Source of the DNA: Epiperipatus broadwayi | Lineage: Eukaryota; Onychophora; Udeonychophora; Euonychophora; Peripatidae | Reading direction: 5' to 3' | NCBI GenBank assembly: GCA_028023455.1 | Contig: JAQFVV010012405.1 | Coordinates: 746,001 to 810,000, forward strand | DNA length: 64,000 nt | Shown here: positions 49,256 through 62,170 of the stretch, piece after piece | Layout: each line of letters starts with the position of its first letter | Position numbering within the stretch: position 1 is the stretch's first letter | The notes under the pieces: model-generated | The model's input: only the letters and a program-made list of their open reading frames with translations | Databases searched by the model: none | What the model was told of the DNA's origin: nothing | Position numbers and translations under genes: made by a program

Positions 49256-49940
49256 AATAGTAACACTGAATGTCAAAGGCAGCTTAACAAATGGATTAGC
49301 ATCATACAACTTCAAATACTAGAACTATTAGAAACAAAGATCTATAATGGATCACAAATTAATCCAACCACATATCTACACATACTCTAGGGACACATCA
49401 TCACTTTCAGCCAGCACAGGCATACTCATAGCCTCAAATTGCAGCCTTTCAACTTTCAAAATTATATTCATTGACTCACCTCTCCTAATCATTACATTCC
49501 AGCATCAAATTACCACACTCAATATTATTTTTGTGTATTTACACCCAAGTCCCTACACAGTAGCACATATAATTCTCACAATAAACACCCAGCTCGCAAA
49601 CAGCCACAACCCAACAATATTAATGGGGGATTTCAACTTAAGCTATGAAAAATTGCTTACATCAATTAAACCTTGCATCAGCCACAACCAAACAGTATTA
49701 ATGGGGGATTTCAACTTAAGCTATGAAAAATTCAATACAAAATGGTTATATCAATCATACCTGCCATTCATGAGTGCTCAAGGCTTTGTTGGGTCAGATT
49801 CAGTGTCATTCTACAATTGACGGCATGCCACACTTATTGATTTTTGCTCCTACACACCAATGCTTCATCACTTGATTAACTTCCAATTCAATCCATGCCC
49901 ATTTTCAGACCGTGTTGCACAAACTATTACAATAAATTTC
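49245..49940 (+). pseudogene. LINE B: APE-type endonuclease domain
   Basis: It begins MKIKIVTLNVKG, the usual N-terminal strand with the active-site Asn of APE-like endonucleases. Stops follow near 49320. 49347-49820 has the central strands and the MGDFNLS catalytic motif, present twice because of an 80-bp tandem duplication (49600-49652 and 49680-49732). After TGA 49818-49820 the same frame continues with RHATLIDFC and PFSDR, where family members usually have SDH; the final His appears lost. It would nick target DNA in a working element. Confidence 0.8.
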
Positions 49941-50752
49941 TCAGAGCTCCAGGCAACATTTATTCATCTAGAAAAAACAATCAGACTCCTATTTCCAAAA
50001 ACCACTACCAAATTTCTATTTTCAGAAGCTTACATCATGCTAAAAAAAATTTAAGATATCCCACAAGATCCAATTTAAAATATCAGTCTTTCATCAGTAT
50101 ACTATCCTTCAATATACATTACATGACAAGATACTCACCCTCCCGATTAATGGCACTAGCAGACAATCTCCACAAGAGAATCACCAGACCCATGCACAAC
50201 ACCCACCAATATATTTAAAAACTAACAAAGCAATATCATAATACATGTAAACAATTAAAAGAATGCATTGCCACAAAGAAAAGGGAAATATGCCTCACAA
50301 AACAACACAGTAACACATGGGTGCACTAGGCTATCTATCAACCAGAAAAGTGCCCATGACAATTGAGATAAGTGACAACATATATGCAGGACATAACATG
50401 TTAGACCCTGCCCTATATACCAATATTTTAAGCAGAAGCTCCAAACATATAAACAATACACACCAACTATATATCAGTTCAGATTGCCTGAAACAGATAG
50501 GCCCTTTCAGATCCAAAAATTTGATGAAAAGCTTAAAAAAATTCCCAACACTTTTGCCATCCTGGAAGCAATGGCATACTGATATTTGTCCTGTCATATT
50601 TGAGCCAATTTACCATAGAGTACCTTTGAGACTTTGCTAACTTTTTATCATAAAAAACATACAACACTAGAGGACTATAACAATAGCAATAGTACCATTT
50701 AACAAAAATAACAACAGCCATTTCAAATCTCAACAACATTTGACCCATCTCC

Positions 50753-51625
50753 ATGGGTCCAATGGGAATCAAATTATTGGAAAAAGTAGTCAAAGATAAA
50801 ATAGAAACATATGTACTGCCCTTGATATCAAACATGCAGTATGCAAAGAAGGGATGCTCCACCACACAGGTTGCACTTGTCTTTAAAATGATACAAAGTG
50901 CAATGCAGCAAAATAAAAAGTATGCACTAATTGCAATTCAACTGGATATACAGGCAGCATTTGACTCTGTTGCAATAGATGTCTTAATGAACATGCTTGT
51001 GAATATGGTAATTCCACCCACCCTACACCTCATGCTTAGCAGCAGAAATACAACAGTGTTTACTCCTACACAATTAATTTCACAATGATCCTCACTCAGT
51101 GCACTGCTGTTTATACTATATATAAATCCACTCTTAAAACAGATTGAAAATGAGTTTCCAGGAATACTAATACCCAGAACGGCCTGACATATTCATTGTA
51201 TTGCATATATGAATGATGTGACTGTTTCTAACATTGTGGAAAGAAATGCCAGTACAGTATTAGAAAGAATATTACAAAATTACACAGAAATGCACAAACT
51301 GCACTTTAACCTAGCCAAAACATCAGCATGGTTCATCTATACTAACAAACCCTACACACGGCTATACCAACAAAAACCTACTACATTTCTAGGATTCCCA
51401 TTTTACCTGGGAGGACATGGAATGAGACAAACTCTGCAAAATAAACTCAAACAGAAAGCATCAAACATAGCCTCATCTTTATCAAGTACATACTTATCTC
51501 TAAATTCAAAAGTTCATCTATTTAACATACTCATAACAACAAAAATTGCATATTTCTCACCTATCGTCAACTTAACAAAAAATTTTACAGTGGCAATGTC
51601 ATCACTCTTAAAAAAATTACTATAG
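50753..51625 (+). pseudogene. LINE B: reverse transcriptase domain
   Basis: 50753-51088 holds the fingers and palm with LDIQAAFDSV as motif A. After a stop the same frame continues with SSLSALLFILYINPLL (the QGxxLS block, whose Gly codon is now a stop). After another stop, 51209-51625 starts with AYMNDVTV, where an active enzyme has (A/F)xDD, so the first catalytic Asp has become Asn. HKLHFNLAKTS and TTFLGFPFYLGG follow as the thumb-proximal blocks. Dead. Confidence 0.8.
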
Positions 51626-52084
51626 GATAGGAAAACTGTAGCCATATCAATCAAACAACTCAGCCAACCAACTATACACAATGGTCCAGGGCTACTCACA
51701 TTACATGTGTTCCATATACAGAAAACAATAAGCCTATTGGCATGATTTCAGCAGCTACAAAGTCTCCTCAATATAATCCATACACATCAACCACCCCCCA
51801 TATGGATATCTGGAGTCATTAGCACTCAGCACAAATCAATGTTGGAACTACAACACTCACATTTGACAGCAAATATACATATTGGCAGACATACAAGTTG
51901 ATCAACCCAGCCACAAACAACCAGACCTTTAGGCCAATGCTGGGAGTAAATAACTAACAACTCCTTAAAACTTCAGATAATGGTTGGAACTGAAGTTCTT
52001 TGATTTCTTGATCAAGCTGAACCTGTTTGTACTACTTACTTTCTATTTCTTATGATACTGTCATCTTTATAGATCAATAGATCC

Positions 52085-52150
52085 ATTCTGCAACCTGTGC
52101 CATGCTGCTGAAGAAACACAACAACACATATTACAACTGTACAGCACTAA
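52085..52150 (+). pseudogene. LINE B: C-terminal Cys/His knuckle remnant
   Basis: The peptide CNLCHAAEETQQHILQLY fits the C-x2-C...H...C knuckle found at the end of many LINE proteins, with the last Cys changed to Tyr. Confidence 0.5.
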
Positions 52151-52841
52151 ATACTATATAAAATATTATAGTAAATCTATACAGAACAAGGCAAACTATA
52201 TAGCAGCTAACAGATTTTACACACAAAAAGGCAACCCCTATAGCAAGAGCAGCAATTTTGGGACTTTATGCATATTGCGTGCACACGATATATTTTCAGC
52301 CTTGGAAATAACACCAGAATGCATCCAGCAACATTATACAACAAGCTGCAACAAATAAGCAGCAGAGATGCAAAGATTGTGGATCCAGATATCTATGCAG
52401 CCAAGGTTCACTATTAAAATCACAAGCCAATTTATAGGAGCATGCAAAGCTAGCTATTATATAAGCACAAACTATTCAAAGAAAACCTCAAAGGACAATA
52501 TGAAATATGGATTTTCTCACAGCTGAACAAATACATAAAACTTATGACTAGTAAACAAAGATGATAACAGAATATTAATAAAAGATTGCAGGAGGGACAC
52601 CAATAAACAACAAAATCAAAAATGATTAGCAGCAAGTTCTAAAGCAATCTATTTTAATTGGTTTACTGATGTAGACCCTGATCCAACACTTTATACTGAT
52701 GTACTCAAAAAAATTATCATGCCACTGTAACCAAGGCATAAGTATGCAGACTTCATGTAACCTTTATAGACAATAAAGAATATTATTGAAACATAATAAC
52801 TAATGATGATAATAATAATTTGTCTTAAAGAGTTCCAAAAG

Positions 52842-53230
52842 TTTTACATAGCTTAGATTGCTGTGTTTACATGGGCAATCTGTTGATGTAGGTTTACATA
52901 TGTAAAAGTTTATTTATTGATTTACATGAGATTACAATAATTTTTTGTGGTGTGAATTAGTTATAAGGGTTTTACATAGCTTGGATAGCTATGGTTACAT
53001 GGGCAATCCATAGTTGTAGATTTATGTATGTAAAAGTTGATTGATTTATTTACATGAGGTTACAGGAATTTTTATCTGTTGTGGATTAGTTACAAGAAGT
53101 TTTACATAGCTTGGGTTACTGTGGTTACATGGGCAATCTGTAGTTATAGATTGACATATGTAAAAGTTGTTTTATTTATTTACACAAGATTATATAAATT
53201 TTACATACCCTAGACTGCTGTATCTACAAA
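52842..53230 (+). repeat. Tandem repeat, about 128-bp unit, three-plus copies
   Basis: Units begin gttttacatagctt at about 52842, 52969 and 53098, with a partial fourth at 53197. Each contains a tacatgggcaatc block. Confidence 0.9.
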
Positions 53231-53504
53231 TGCAAACTAGGTTTAGTTTTATATGTGGTTGTGTTGCCCAGATAACATAGGTAAGGAATTACAATTATGG
53301 TAGTGTGGCAATTATCTGTGAGGTCCATACTAATATGAAATCAATGTCAGTTTTTTTTTTTTTTTTAGGGTGCTGGATCTTCTTTGAATGACCAGATTTT
53401 CTTTTGGTTTCATTGGCAAGGTGGGTGTTGATACGGGTGGAAGCATGGTGGGATTACTTTCATAACTGCTTCAATTCTACCAAGCCTGTTTTTCTCGTGC
53501 ATTG

Positions 53505-53795
53505 TTAGAATTGATTGTAGTTGTGATCAGACTCTGGGTCTAGCTATGTGTTAGAAGTGGAGGCTGAATAAGGCTTTTGATGAAGTTTAAGTTGAGATCC
53601 ATAAATAGAGAGTCCTGATTTCCAGTGGGGACTGGTAGTTTAGCTATGTTAAAATTGGTTGCAATGGTTGAGTTGGAATTAGTGGTATGTTGGTCAGACT
53701 CTGGATCTGGCTGTGTTAGAGGTGGAAGATGAATGAAGCTTTTGATGCGATTTAAGTGTGAGATTCATTGGTAGAAGGTCCAGACATAGGGAGAC
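53505..53795 (+). repeat. Imperfect tandem duplication, about 180-bp unit
   Basis: Two copies share tcagactctgg(g/a)tct(a/g)gct, then aagcttttgatg-like and gatccata/gattcatt-like blocks, near 53528-53615 and 53695-53790. Confidence 0.65.
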
Positions 53796-53829
53796 AGGTA
53801 AAATCTGGGTAGATAGTTAGACTCGGCAT

Positions 53830-54840
53830 TGTTATTGGAAATGATTTATATTTTTTGAAATTATCTAGTAATTTGATGTTAGTTGAAGATTTGAATGAAA
53901 AATTTAACACAAAATTGGAAATAAGTAATCAACTGATTAGAAATTGAAAAAGGTATATAAGGTTTTTTTTTTTAAGTAATCAACTGATTAGAAATTGAAA
54001 AAGGTATATAAGGTTTTTTTTTTTTTTTCTTGCTAGGCTACGATTTGGATTACTTTATAAGCATAAACAGCCAGAGCTTGTTAATTTAATTGTGAGCAAG
54101 TGAACTAATTGCTGGGAATGTCAAATAAATTCATTACTAAACAAAGATCAGTTTGCTATAATAACATTAAAAATAAGCTAGTATGCTTGACTGACTTTTC
54201 GACTTTGAAACTCTGAGCTGATATTATTGGCGGAAGACACTGGTTATGGGATGGCTTCTTTTTTTTAAAATTATCGTTAGGTAACTTGATTTTAATTGGA
54301 AGTTTGAATGAAAATTGTTGGAAGTAAGTAATCAACTGATTAAAGATATATTACTATCTTGCATGAGACTAAGGTTTTGAATTCTTTCTAAGCATAAAAA
54401 CCCAGAGCTTGTTTACTTGTTTGTTTACTTGTTTGTGAACAAGTAAGTGCTTGGTGGGAAATTTGTAATTGAATTTTTTTTTTCAAACAAAGATCGGAAT
54501 TTGCTACAATAAACTTAAAAATAAGCTTAAGTTTGACTGAACTTTGGATTTTGAAACCGTGCTGATAATTTTGGCGGCAGGCATCTGGTCATGTGATAGT
54601 TTTTTTGCAATATTGTTTTCGAAATTATCGTTGGGTAACCTGATTTTAATTCAAATTTTTTTAATGAAAAATGTAACACAAAATTATTAATTAATTAATT
54701 GTCATCTCATTGGAAATTTAAAAAGGTATATCAGGATAAGGTTTTTACCTTGTCAGGCTTAGGTTTTGAGTACTTTTCGAGTATGAAAAACTAGATCTTG
54801 TTAACTTGGTTGAGAACAAGTGGACTCTTTGCTGCTGAAC
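53830..54840 (+). repeat. Tandem repeat, about 350-430-bp unit, two and a half copies
   Basis: Units start near 53845, 54262 and 54618. Each has an aaattatc(g/t)...gtaa-c-t-gatttt-aatt block, agtaatcaactgattag or a relative, a gcataaa-a-ccagagcttgtt block and (in two) caaacaaagatc. The first unit carries an internal 49-bp tandem duplication (about 53925-54025) with T-runs. Confidence 0.75.
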
Positions 54841-54942
54841 ATTATTATTACTGTTATTGTCGTTGTTGTTGTTTGAAATGAATAACCTGGATTAAGCTTT
54901 TTTGTTTTTCTATAAAAAAATCTGTGTGCATATATATATATA

Positions 54943-55799
54943 TGTTTCTATAGTTCCATCTTTTTTTCTTACTGCAGATATAAGTTTCCTGATAATACCA
55001 AAATATTGTTTTACACTCTTGAAACTTTTATTCTCTTCTAAGTTGCGAAGTAACAATGAAAAGGTGTAGAAAAGAATAAGTCTCATAATTATAAAACAAC
55101 ATTTTGGTATTGGTATGGATCTTATATCTACAATAAGAAAAAAAGTTGGAATTATTACTAAAGAGAAAGATGACATCATGAAATGGGTAGAAAAGTTCTA
55201 TCAAGAATTATATAGCAATAAAGGTACCTCTTATATCTATTATATCTTTTGAATTGCCCAGGATTTTAAATGAAGAAGTGAGGCATTTAACAAAATTTAT
55301 GAAAAAGGGAAAAGCTCCAGGTAATGATGAAATTATAATCGGTATATTAAAAGATTTTAGGTGAAGAAATAGAAAGTTTTTTGGGAAAGTTATATAGCAA
55401 ATGTCTAAATGATGAAGATGTACCAGATGATTGGAAGAATTCAGTATTAATATTTTAAAAAGATGATAAAGAAGATATTAGAAATTAAGACTTATCAGTT
55501 TTACAAAATTTTTACCAAGATAATTGCAACTCATCTACAGGATTTCAACCAACCAAAAGAACAGACTGGATTTAAAAGTGGTTTTACTACAGTAGATAAT
55601 ATCCAAATATTGAAGTTATAGAAAGGACTAATGAATATGAGTTGCCATTATCCTTTAGATTTGTAAATTATGAAATGGCATTTGATTATATAAGCATTTC
55701 TTCAATGATTAAAGCATTGGGTCATCATGGTATTGATCCAGGATATTGTCATTATATGAAGAATATTTATAAAAATGCAAAAGCAACATTAGATTACAT
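54943..55799 (+). pseudogene. LINE A copy 6 with inverted 5' end
   Basis: 55058-55799 is LINE A in plus sense, from the pre-RT linker to about the middle of the palm, ending where a SINE begins. 54943-55045 is LINE A in minus sense (ENKSFKSVKQYFGI, LISAVRKKDGT) and covers the same linker region. The result is a head-to-head inverted duplication of about 100 bp. 5' inversions of this type arise when reverse transcription is primed twice at the target. Many stops. Confidence 0.75.
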
Positions 55800-55860
55800 A
55801 TAGGGGATTTGAACTCAGATTTTCAAGCAACCTTCAACTCTCCACACTATCTCATACTGC
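55800..55860 (-). repeat. tRNA-derived SINE-like fragment, second family
   Basis: On the minus strand gagttcaaatcccc is a good B-box, with gtgtggagagttgaagg upstream. It interrupts LINE A at the codon run for RLHN. Same family as 36050-36130. Confidence 0.5.
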
Positions 55861-56104
55861 TGATACACATGATTACACACATATAGAAAAGATATATAAT
55901 CACAAATATATGTATTTTTGTTGAAGCAGCACTCATCAGTTGGTCCAGATTATCATCCACAACACATATATATAATCAGTACTCAGTTTATATTAAGACA
56001 GCAAATCTTTATACTTTAATGGACAGGCCTTTATTTTCTCCAACCTCCAACTCTTAAGCTTTCATACCATTGAAAATCTGATGATAGAATGCTCTCATGC
56101 TGAT

Positions 56105-56304
56105 GCCAATATTGTTGTTATGCCCATGTTGACTTCAAGTCACTCTGACCCCTCATGTATAGGACAGTATCCATTTAAATACATAGAAAAGAGATGAAGC
56201 CTGCATTCTGCCCATCTCTCTTCTATGTATTTAAATGGATACTGTCCTATACATGAGGGATCAGAGTGACTTGAGGTCAACATGGGCATAACAACAATAT
56301 TGGC
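56105..56304. mobile_element. Hairpin with 92-bp arms and a 16-bp loop
   Basis: 56105-56196 and 56213-56304 are reverse complements with only about three differences (gccaatattgttgttatgcc at the outer end). The loop is 56197-56212. ggcataacaacaata is repeated once more just outside the right arm. No coding capacity. Confidence 0.9.
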
Positions 56305-59300
56305 ATAACAACAATAATCCCCCGTTACTCATGTATACCCCCGTTACTCGTGTATATACATGTTATAAGTAAGTTTATCAAGTGTGAAAAATGTATTAGT
56401 AATTAAACGAATGGATAGAGGGGAAGTTTCAAGAGAATCGCCACTTATTAAACAAAAATTGTACTAATATAAAAGATTTTTGTTAGTAAAACTACTATTG
56501 CAAATAATAAAAGTATTTTATTTATTTCAGAAAAATGGTATATTCTATATGTAGTCATAATTGTGTTTTACAAATTCGTTTGCATAATCAACACAAATCT
56601 TATTTTTCCTATAGCATTATGTTCTCTCTTTTTTTCTTTTTTGTCTTTTTTATCTATTTTTCTTGGTAATTGGAATGGTTAATGCAATAGTAAAGTGAAG
56701 AATCTGAGAGCTGAAAGTTTTTAAATCTAAGTTTCTTATTAGACTACTAATTGTCAGATAATATGCATCTGTGTGCAAGTATAAATCAAAGAAATTTAGA
56801 AAAGGGAACAAAAATTTCCAAGCCTTAATAAACTCATGCTTAATCTACTTAAAATGATTTTTTTTAATCCCCCCCCTCCTATTAAAGTTTGTTCTAATAT
56901 TTTATTTATCTCCATTTAAATTGTTCTCTTTAATTTTTTTCATAACTAAAATTTTTACTACATCTCACATACTATAAGTATATGAATAACGTCATTGGAA
57001 AGGATAAATGATTCCAAAAATATATTTCTTGCTGAACTAGCACTCTTCAATCGACCCAAGTCATAATCTCGTATTATCTTCATCACCTTTGTTCAGTGTA
57101 TAAATACTAATATTCTTGCACTCACACATTTAACTATATTCTCTTTAGATAAATGCATTAATGTTTGTTAATTATTATTTATTAGTTAGAGATTATCATG
57201 TATATATAACTTAATATTTAATTAGAATAAATATATTAATCTTTATCAACCTTAAATTTTATATCTGAATCTAAAAATGCCATAATCTCTAGCATGGTTA
57301 GTAATAATTATTAATGTGAAAGATGTATATTGTCAAATATGTGAATACAAGGATGTTGACACTTATAAAATAAATTGTAGTAATTCAATTGTTCACTATT
57401 TCTATCAAACTTGACTATTATTACTTATTATTAGCGTTGTTTTTTGTTTTTTTTTTTCTAAATACAATCCTTAAATTTAAAACTGCATTTTTTTCTTTAT
57501 CTTTTTTTCTTTTTTAATTTTATTGATTCATCAAATATTTTAATTTTTATTAAATACATCTTTTACTATTAAGATTTTTTTTTTTTAAACACCAACTTGT
57601 TAAATATTTAAAATATCAATCTATTATATAATTCTCTTCTTATCCAGGAAATTTAATGTTTTATTGCTATGTCTAAATTCATAGCTTTAATTTACCTCAT
57701 ATTTAGAAAAATTAAAACTAGTCCATTGTAATAGTCTTCAGATGATTAATTACATAGGAATTTATATGATATTTGAGTATGAAATGTGATGGGTCTTGGT
57801 ACATATGAACTAAATCTCTTGAGTCCATCATTCGGGCAATCATAACAAATCTATGCAAATCGACATTTATCTAAAATATTGTGAACTTATTATAATATAT
57901 ATGAATGTGCTAAAAGCTTTTTCCAGTCATTGATACAATAAAAAATATATAGTTTATGTAGTTGCTGCTAGATACAAGGATACATGTTCTTGTTAGATCA
58001 AAATAGACATATTCAAAAATCATTAGAAGAGCTTTATATTAAACTAGATCACATTTAAATTTTATGAAGCTTATTGCAATCATTCTCATCAACTATTCTT
58101 TTAGTTCTCAAACTATCTTACTTTTTATTTTTATGCCTATGTACACACTATTCTTTTTGATAGTCCAATACTCAAACACATATAGTAAAATAGACCAAAG
58201 ATTATATTTTATTATTCTGAAGTTAAATTAATTTGTCTCAAGACATATAGAAAATTTTTATATACAACATAATATGCTTCCAGATTATATTTACATGTTT
58301 ATTTCATTTCTTTAGAGATAATGCATTGAAATCTATAATTATAATTTTGATAATAAATAAATTTATTTGAAAATTTAGCCTTAATAATCAGATTAATTCA
58401 GAAAGTGTTTGTTTTTTTTCTATTAGGGTATAAAATGTATAAATATTCAATTAGTCATATGCAAATTCTCCAAATAATATTTTAATTTTTATTATCTATG
58501 GTGTAGTTTGCTCATATTATTTTCTTTAGATGTACTATGACTAATTACTTCAAATCATCATTGTCAGTCATTGGTAGGTTTTATATATTGTTTTTGTTTT
58601 ATTTCCACCGAAAGAAAATATATGTGGTGTTTATTTGTTCTAGTTTTGATAGTTTGGCCATGAATTTGTTGGCTTTTAAAAAATTAAACTTTCATTAAAT
58701 TTATATATTAAATTTTGTTTCAATAAATCATTATTAAGGCATCATGGTTATTGAAAATTAATCAGATAATCATAATGGCATAGTATGCTATTAGTACTAT
58801 CTTGATTTACTCAAAACATTGAGTTTCTCTTTAAAATGAGGCCTATCCAATATTTCTAGAACTCGTGAATTTCTTTTTTATGTAGTATGAAAGTTATTTG
58901 AGATTTTATGCTTATGCTGAATATATACATATTGTTAAAAAAAGATTTTATTTTTTATAAAAGTTTTTTTTTTTTTTTTTGAATAAGTAAATGAAGAGAT
59001 TTGATTATAGAATAGTGTTTATAATTTAACAACCATCCTAGCCAAAGTGTAAAAAAGACCTTCAATTAGGATAAAATTTAAGACTATATTTATATATTGT
59101 ATAAACCTAGTCAGTTCTGTGTAAATCAGCAAGAGAATCAATTTTGTTTTCAAACTGTGGATTTTATTGTTTTAATTTCAGGCTACTAGGTTCAATAGGA
59201 TAGAGAAATAAAATGTGACTTCTATATGCAAAAATGCAGTCTTGAATCTTAAGTCATCTCTGAGAATGGTAAAACCAATAAAGTGGTTTTTTGGATAGTG

Positions 59301-59512
59301 TACTACTAGTAACTGCTGTCCAATGATTTTTTAAGCTTATAGTAGATTTTTTTAAAGTAAAGAAAATATATAATTTAATCAAATCTTCCACGTGTTCATT
59401 TTCCTTGCTATGCAAGGAAACAAATATGATTTTTATCATTATATATGTTTTTTTAAGAACTTCTGTTTCACATTTAAATTTTATTTACAATAAAATGAGT
59501 GAATGTTGAATG
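56305..59512. other. A+T-rich non-coding stretch
   Basis: Only homopolymer runs (T-runs near 57430, 57570 and 58965). No gene, SINE box or terminal repeat recognised. Confidence 0.45.
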
Positions 59513-59639
59513 GGTTCTCATCTGATCCTTCATGTCAGCCGCGGGTGGCTGATTTCTAACCAAAAACATATTAATATAATGTTCCCAGGCTAGCGATTCT
59601 CTATTAATATTGACTTTTTTTTTTGTTTGTGTACAAAGT

Positions 59640-61430
59640 TTACTTTCTTTCGTTTCTGAATTATTTTTCCCAAATAATATTTTTGATGATGGGATAATAA
59701 TAGTTGGGTTTTTTTTTAATTTTTATTGATGATGGTCTTTTTTGGTGTGTGTTCAAATAGTAATTTGTGTTTTTTTTTAAAATAGTATTACTGTTTTTGT
59801 AAAATTGGATTGCCAAAATTTAAGAGAGAACGAGTTTTTTTTATGGATATTTAAATAATAATTTACTTTACTTTGATAGGTTTACATTTGATTGCCGACA
59901 ACAATTAGTGGGAGAGGTGTTTTTGTGTACGATTAAGTAATAATTTACGTTACTTTTATAGGTTTACATTTGATTGCCGACAACAATTATTGGGGGAAGT
60001 GTTTTTTTTTTGTGTGTGTGTGTGTATGTTTAAATAAAAATTAAAGTTACTTTTATCGGTTTACATTTGATTGACAACCGATTTGACTTTCTTTTGTTTA
60101 TAAATTATGGTTTTGGTTCTACAAATAAATATTTTTGACAATGGGACAATAATAGTTCTTGTTTGTTTATTTTTTATTGACAAGAGGGTGTTTTTTGGTG
60201 TAGGTTCAAATAGTAATTTGGGTTACGTTTAAGTTACGGTCTTACTTTGATTGGTTTACATTTGATTGCCGACACTAATTATTGGGAGGGGTGTTTTTCT
60301 GTGTGTAGGATTGTAGACAACAATTATTGGGAGAAGGGGTGTAACCATTTAAAGAATAGTAGTTTACGTTACTTTTAGTGGTGGTATACATTTGATTGCT
60401 GACAATAATTAGTGAGAGGGGTGGGTGTTTTTGGGTGATGATTAAATACTAATTTACATTCCTTTTATTTTACATTTGATTGCCGACAACAATTATTGGG
60501 AGAAAGGAATTTTTTTTTTGTGTATGTTTAAATTAAAATTGAAGTTACTTTTATCGGTTACATTTGATTGAGAACCGATTTGACTTTCTTTTTTTTTTTT
60601 TCGTTTATAAATTATGGTTTTGGTTTCCCCAAAACCTAATATTTTTGACAATGGGACAATAATAGTTGTTGTTTCTTTCATTTTTATTGACAAGAGCAGG
60701 TCTTTTTGGTGAATGTTCAAATAGTAATTTGGGCTATATTTAAAAAATAATTGCTTTATCTTACTTTTAGTACTTTACATTTGATTGTCGACAACAATTA
60801 GTGGGAGGGGTGTTTTTGTGTATGATTAAAGAATAATTGTACGTTACTTTTATTTTTTACATTTGATTGCTGACAATAATTATTGGGAGAAAGGGTTTTG
60901 CATTTTATTTTTTGTTTGTGTGTATGTTTAAATCAAAATTTAAGTGACTTTTATCTGTTACCATTTGATTGACAACCGATTTGACTTACTTTTTTTTTCG
61001 TTTATAAATTATTTGCGTTTTCCCAAATAATATTCGGTTGGACAATGGGACAATAATAGTTGTTGTTTGTTTAATTTTGCTTGACAAGAGTGGGTCTTTT
61101 TCGGTGTATGTTCAAATAGTAATTTGGGTTATGTTTAACTAATAATTTACGGTCTTACTTTGATTGGTTTACATTTGATTGCCGACAACAATTAGTGGGA
61201 TGGGTTTTTTTCTATACGATTAAAGAATAATTGACGTTTCTTTTATTTGACCGTCTGATTGCCGATGACAACAATTATTGGGAGAAGAAGGGTTTTTTGG
61301 GCTATGTTTAAATAAAAATTTTAGTTACTTCTTTTATTTTACATTTGATTGCCGACAACAACAATTATTGGGAGAAGGGGTGTACGTTTAAATAAAAATT
61401 GAAGTTACTTCTTTTATTTTTTACATTTGA
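59640..61430 (+). repeat. Higher-order tandem array inside the TIR element
   Basis: About 14 instances of an acatttgattgccgacaaca-type motif occur at 80-200-bp spacing (for example 59883, 59964, 60255, 60470, 60774, 61159). They are grouped into roughly four super-units of about 400-490 bp. Super-units restart at a tttataaattat...aatatttttgacaatggga block near 59655, 60100, 60605 and 61005, so two repeat levels are nested. Confidence 0.85.
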
Positions 61431-62027
61431 CAAAGGCCATTTGGAATCCCTCAAACAAGCTTGCCTTTACGAAGTGAACATTTCCATCGGCCACAACGAG
61501 ACTTACAAATGAAAGTCGAAAGATGGTTTTGGACTTCAAATCTGCACATATTTGCCACACAATCCAATCTTTTCTTTCAGCCGCAGGATGTTTTTTTTAT
61601 GCTGTAGAAATATTCCAGCGCTGGCTTCCTTGTCTGGCAATTCCCATCATTTCAAGTTTTTTGTTGTTTGAATTAGCCATCTTCTTGGTTTCGGAAAATT
61701 TCTTGCTAAAACGTGACTCAAAGCGTGATCGTTTAAAAATTTTATGCTACCCCACCCTAATCGAGAATTTAGGAGGCTTATAGCTTTACGAGGAACAATC
61801 ACGACACTGTTTAAATTGTTAAAAGGTAACAGTACATCATTTCATCTTAAAAAAAAAGGCCCCAATAAAAATTTAAATACTTTTGACACGATCAAATTAA
61901 CACACCCTCGTACGATATTGTTACATAAAATACATAACACAGCATTATGATATAGTGCGTGACACAAACAATTACGGCATTTTCCTCTGCTTTTAGCATC
62001 GGAAAAAGCCACACCGTTAGCCGCTAA
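61431..62027 (+). other. GC-balanced right interior of the TIR element
   Basis: Frames at 61523-61783 and 61744-61950 overlap. The first is hydrophobic (CLAIPIISSFLLFELAIFL). Neither has a known motif. They could be a decayed gene fragment captured by the element or chance. Confidence 0.3.
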
Positions 62028-62170
62028 GCCGAGTTAACACTCTTTCTAGATTTTATCGTAGAAAGAAGACTTAACTCCGAGTTAACACTCTACCTTTTAG
62101 CGTAGAAACAAGACAACTCCGAGTTAACAATCTTTCTAGGATTTATTTTAGAAAGAATGCTTAAAGGCTT
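62028..62170 (+). repeat. Subterminal tandem repeat, about 45-50-bp unit, three copies
   Basis: Units start at ccgagttaacactctttcta near 62031, 62077 and 62117. Each contains a short inverted pair tttcta/tagaaa. They may be binding sites for a transposase. Confidence 0.75.

Larger units (their letters stand above)
49000..52790 (+). mobile_element. LINE B: APE-endonuclease non-LTR retrotransposon, nearly full length, decayed
   Basis: Pieces occur in the order ORF1 end, endonuclease, RT and Cys/His knuckle. They are followed by a 3' end with caataaag near 52771-52778 and a short A-rich tail. It uses more C and less G than LINE A, and the proteins are unrelated in their linkers. The clade is unresolved. 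Confidence 0.8.

Noticed and set aside
50255-50865. Several overlapping minus-strand frames in LINE B
   Set aside because: Antisense to LINE B linker and RT sequence; no independent support.
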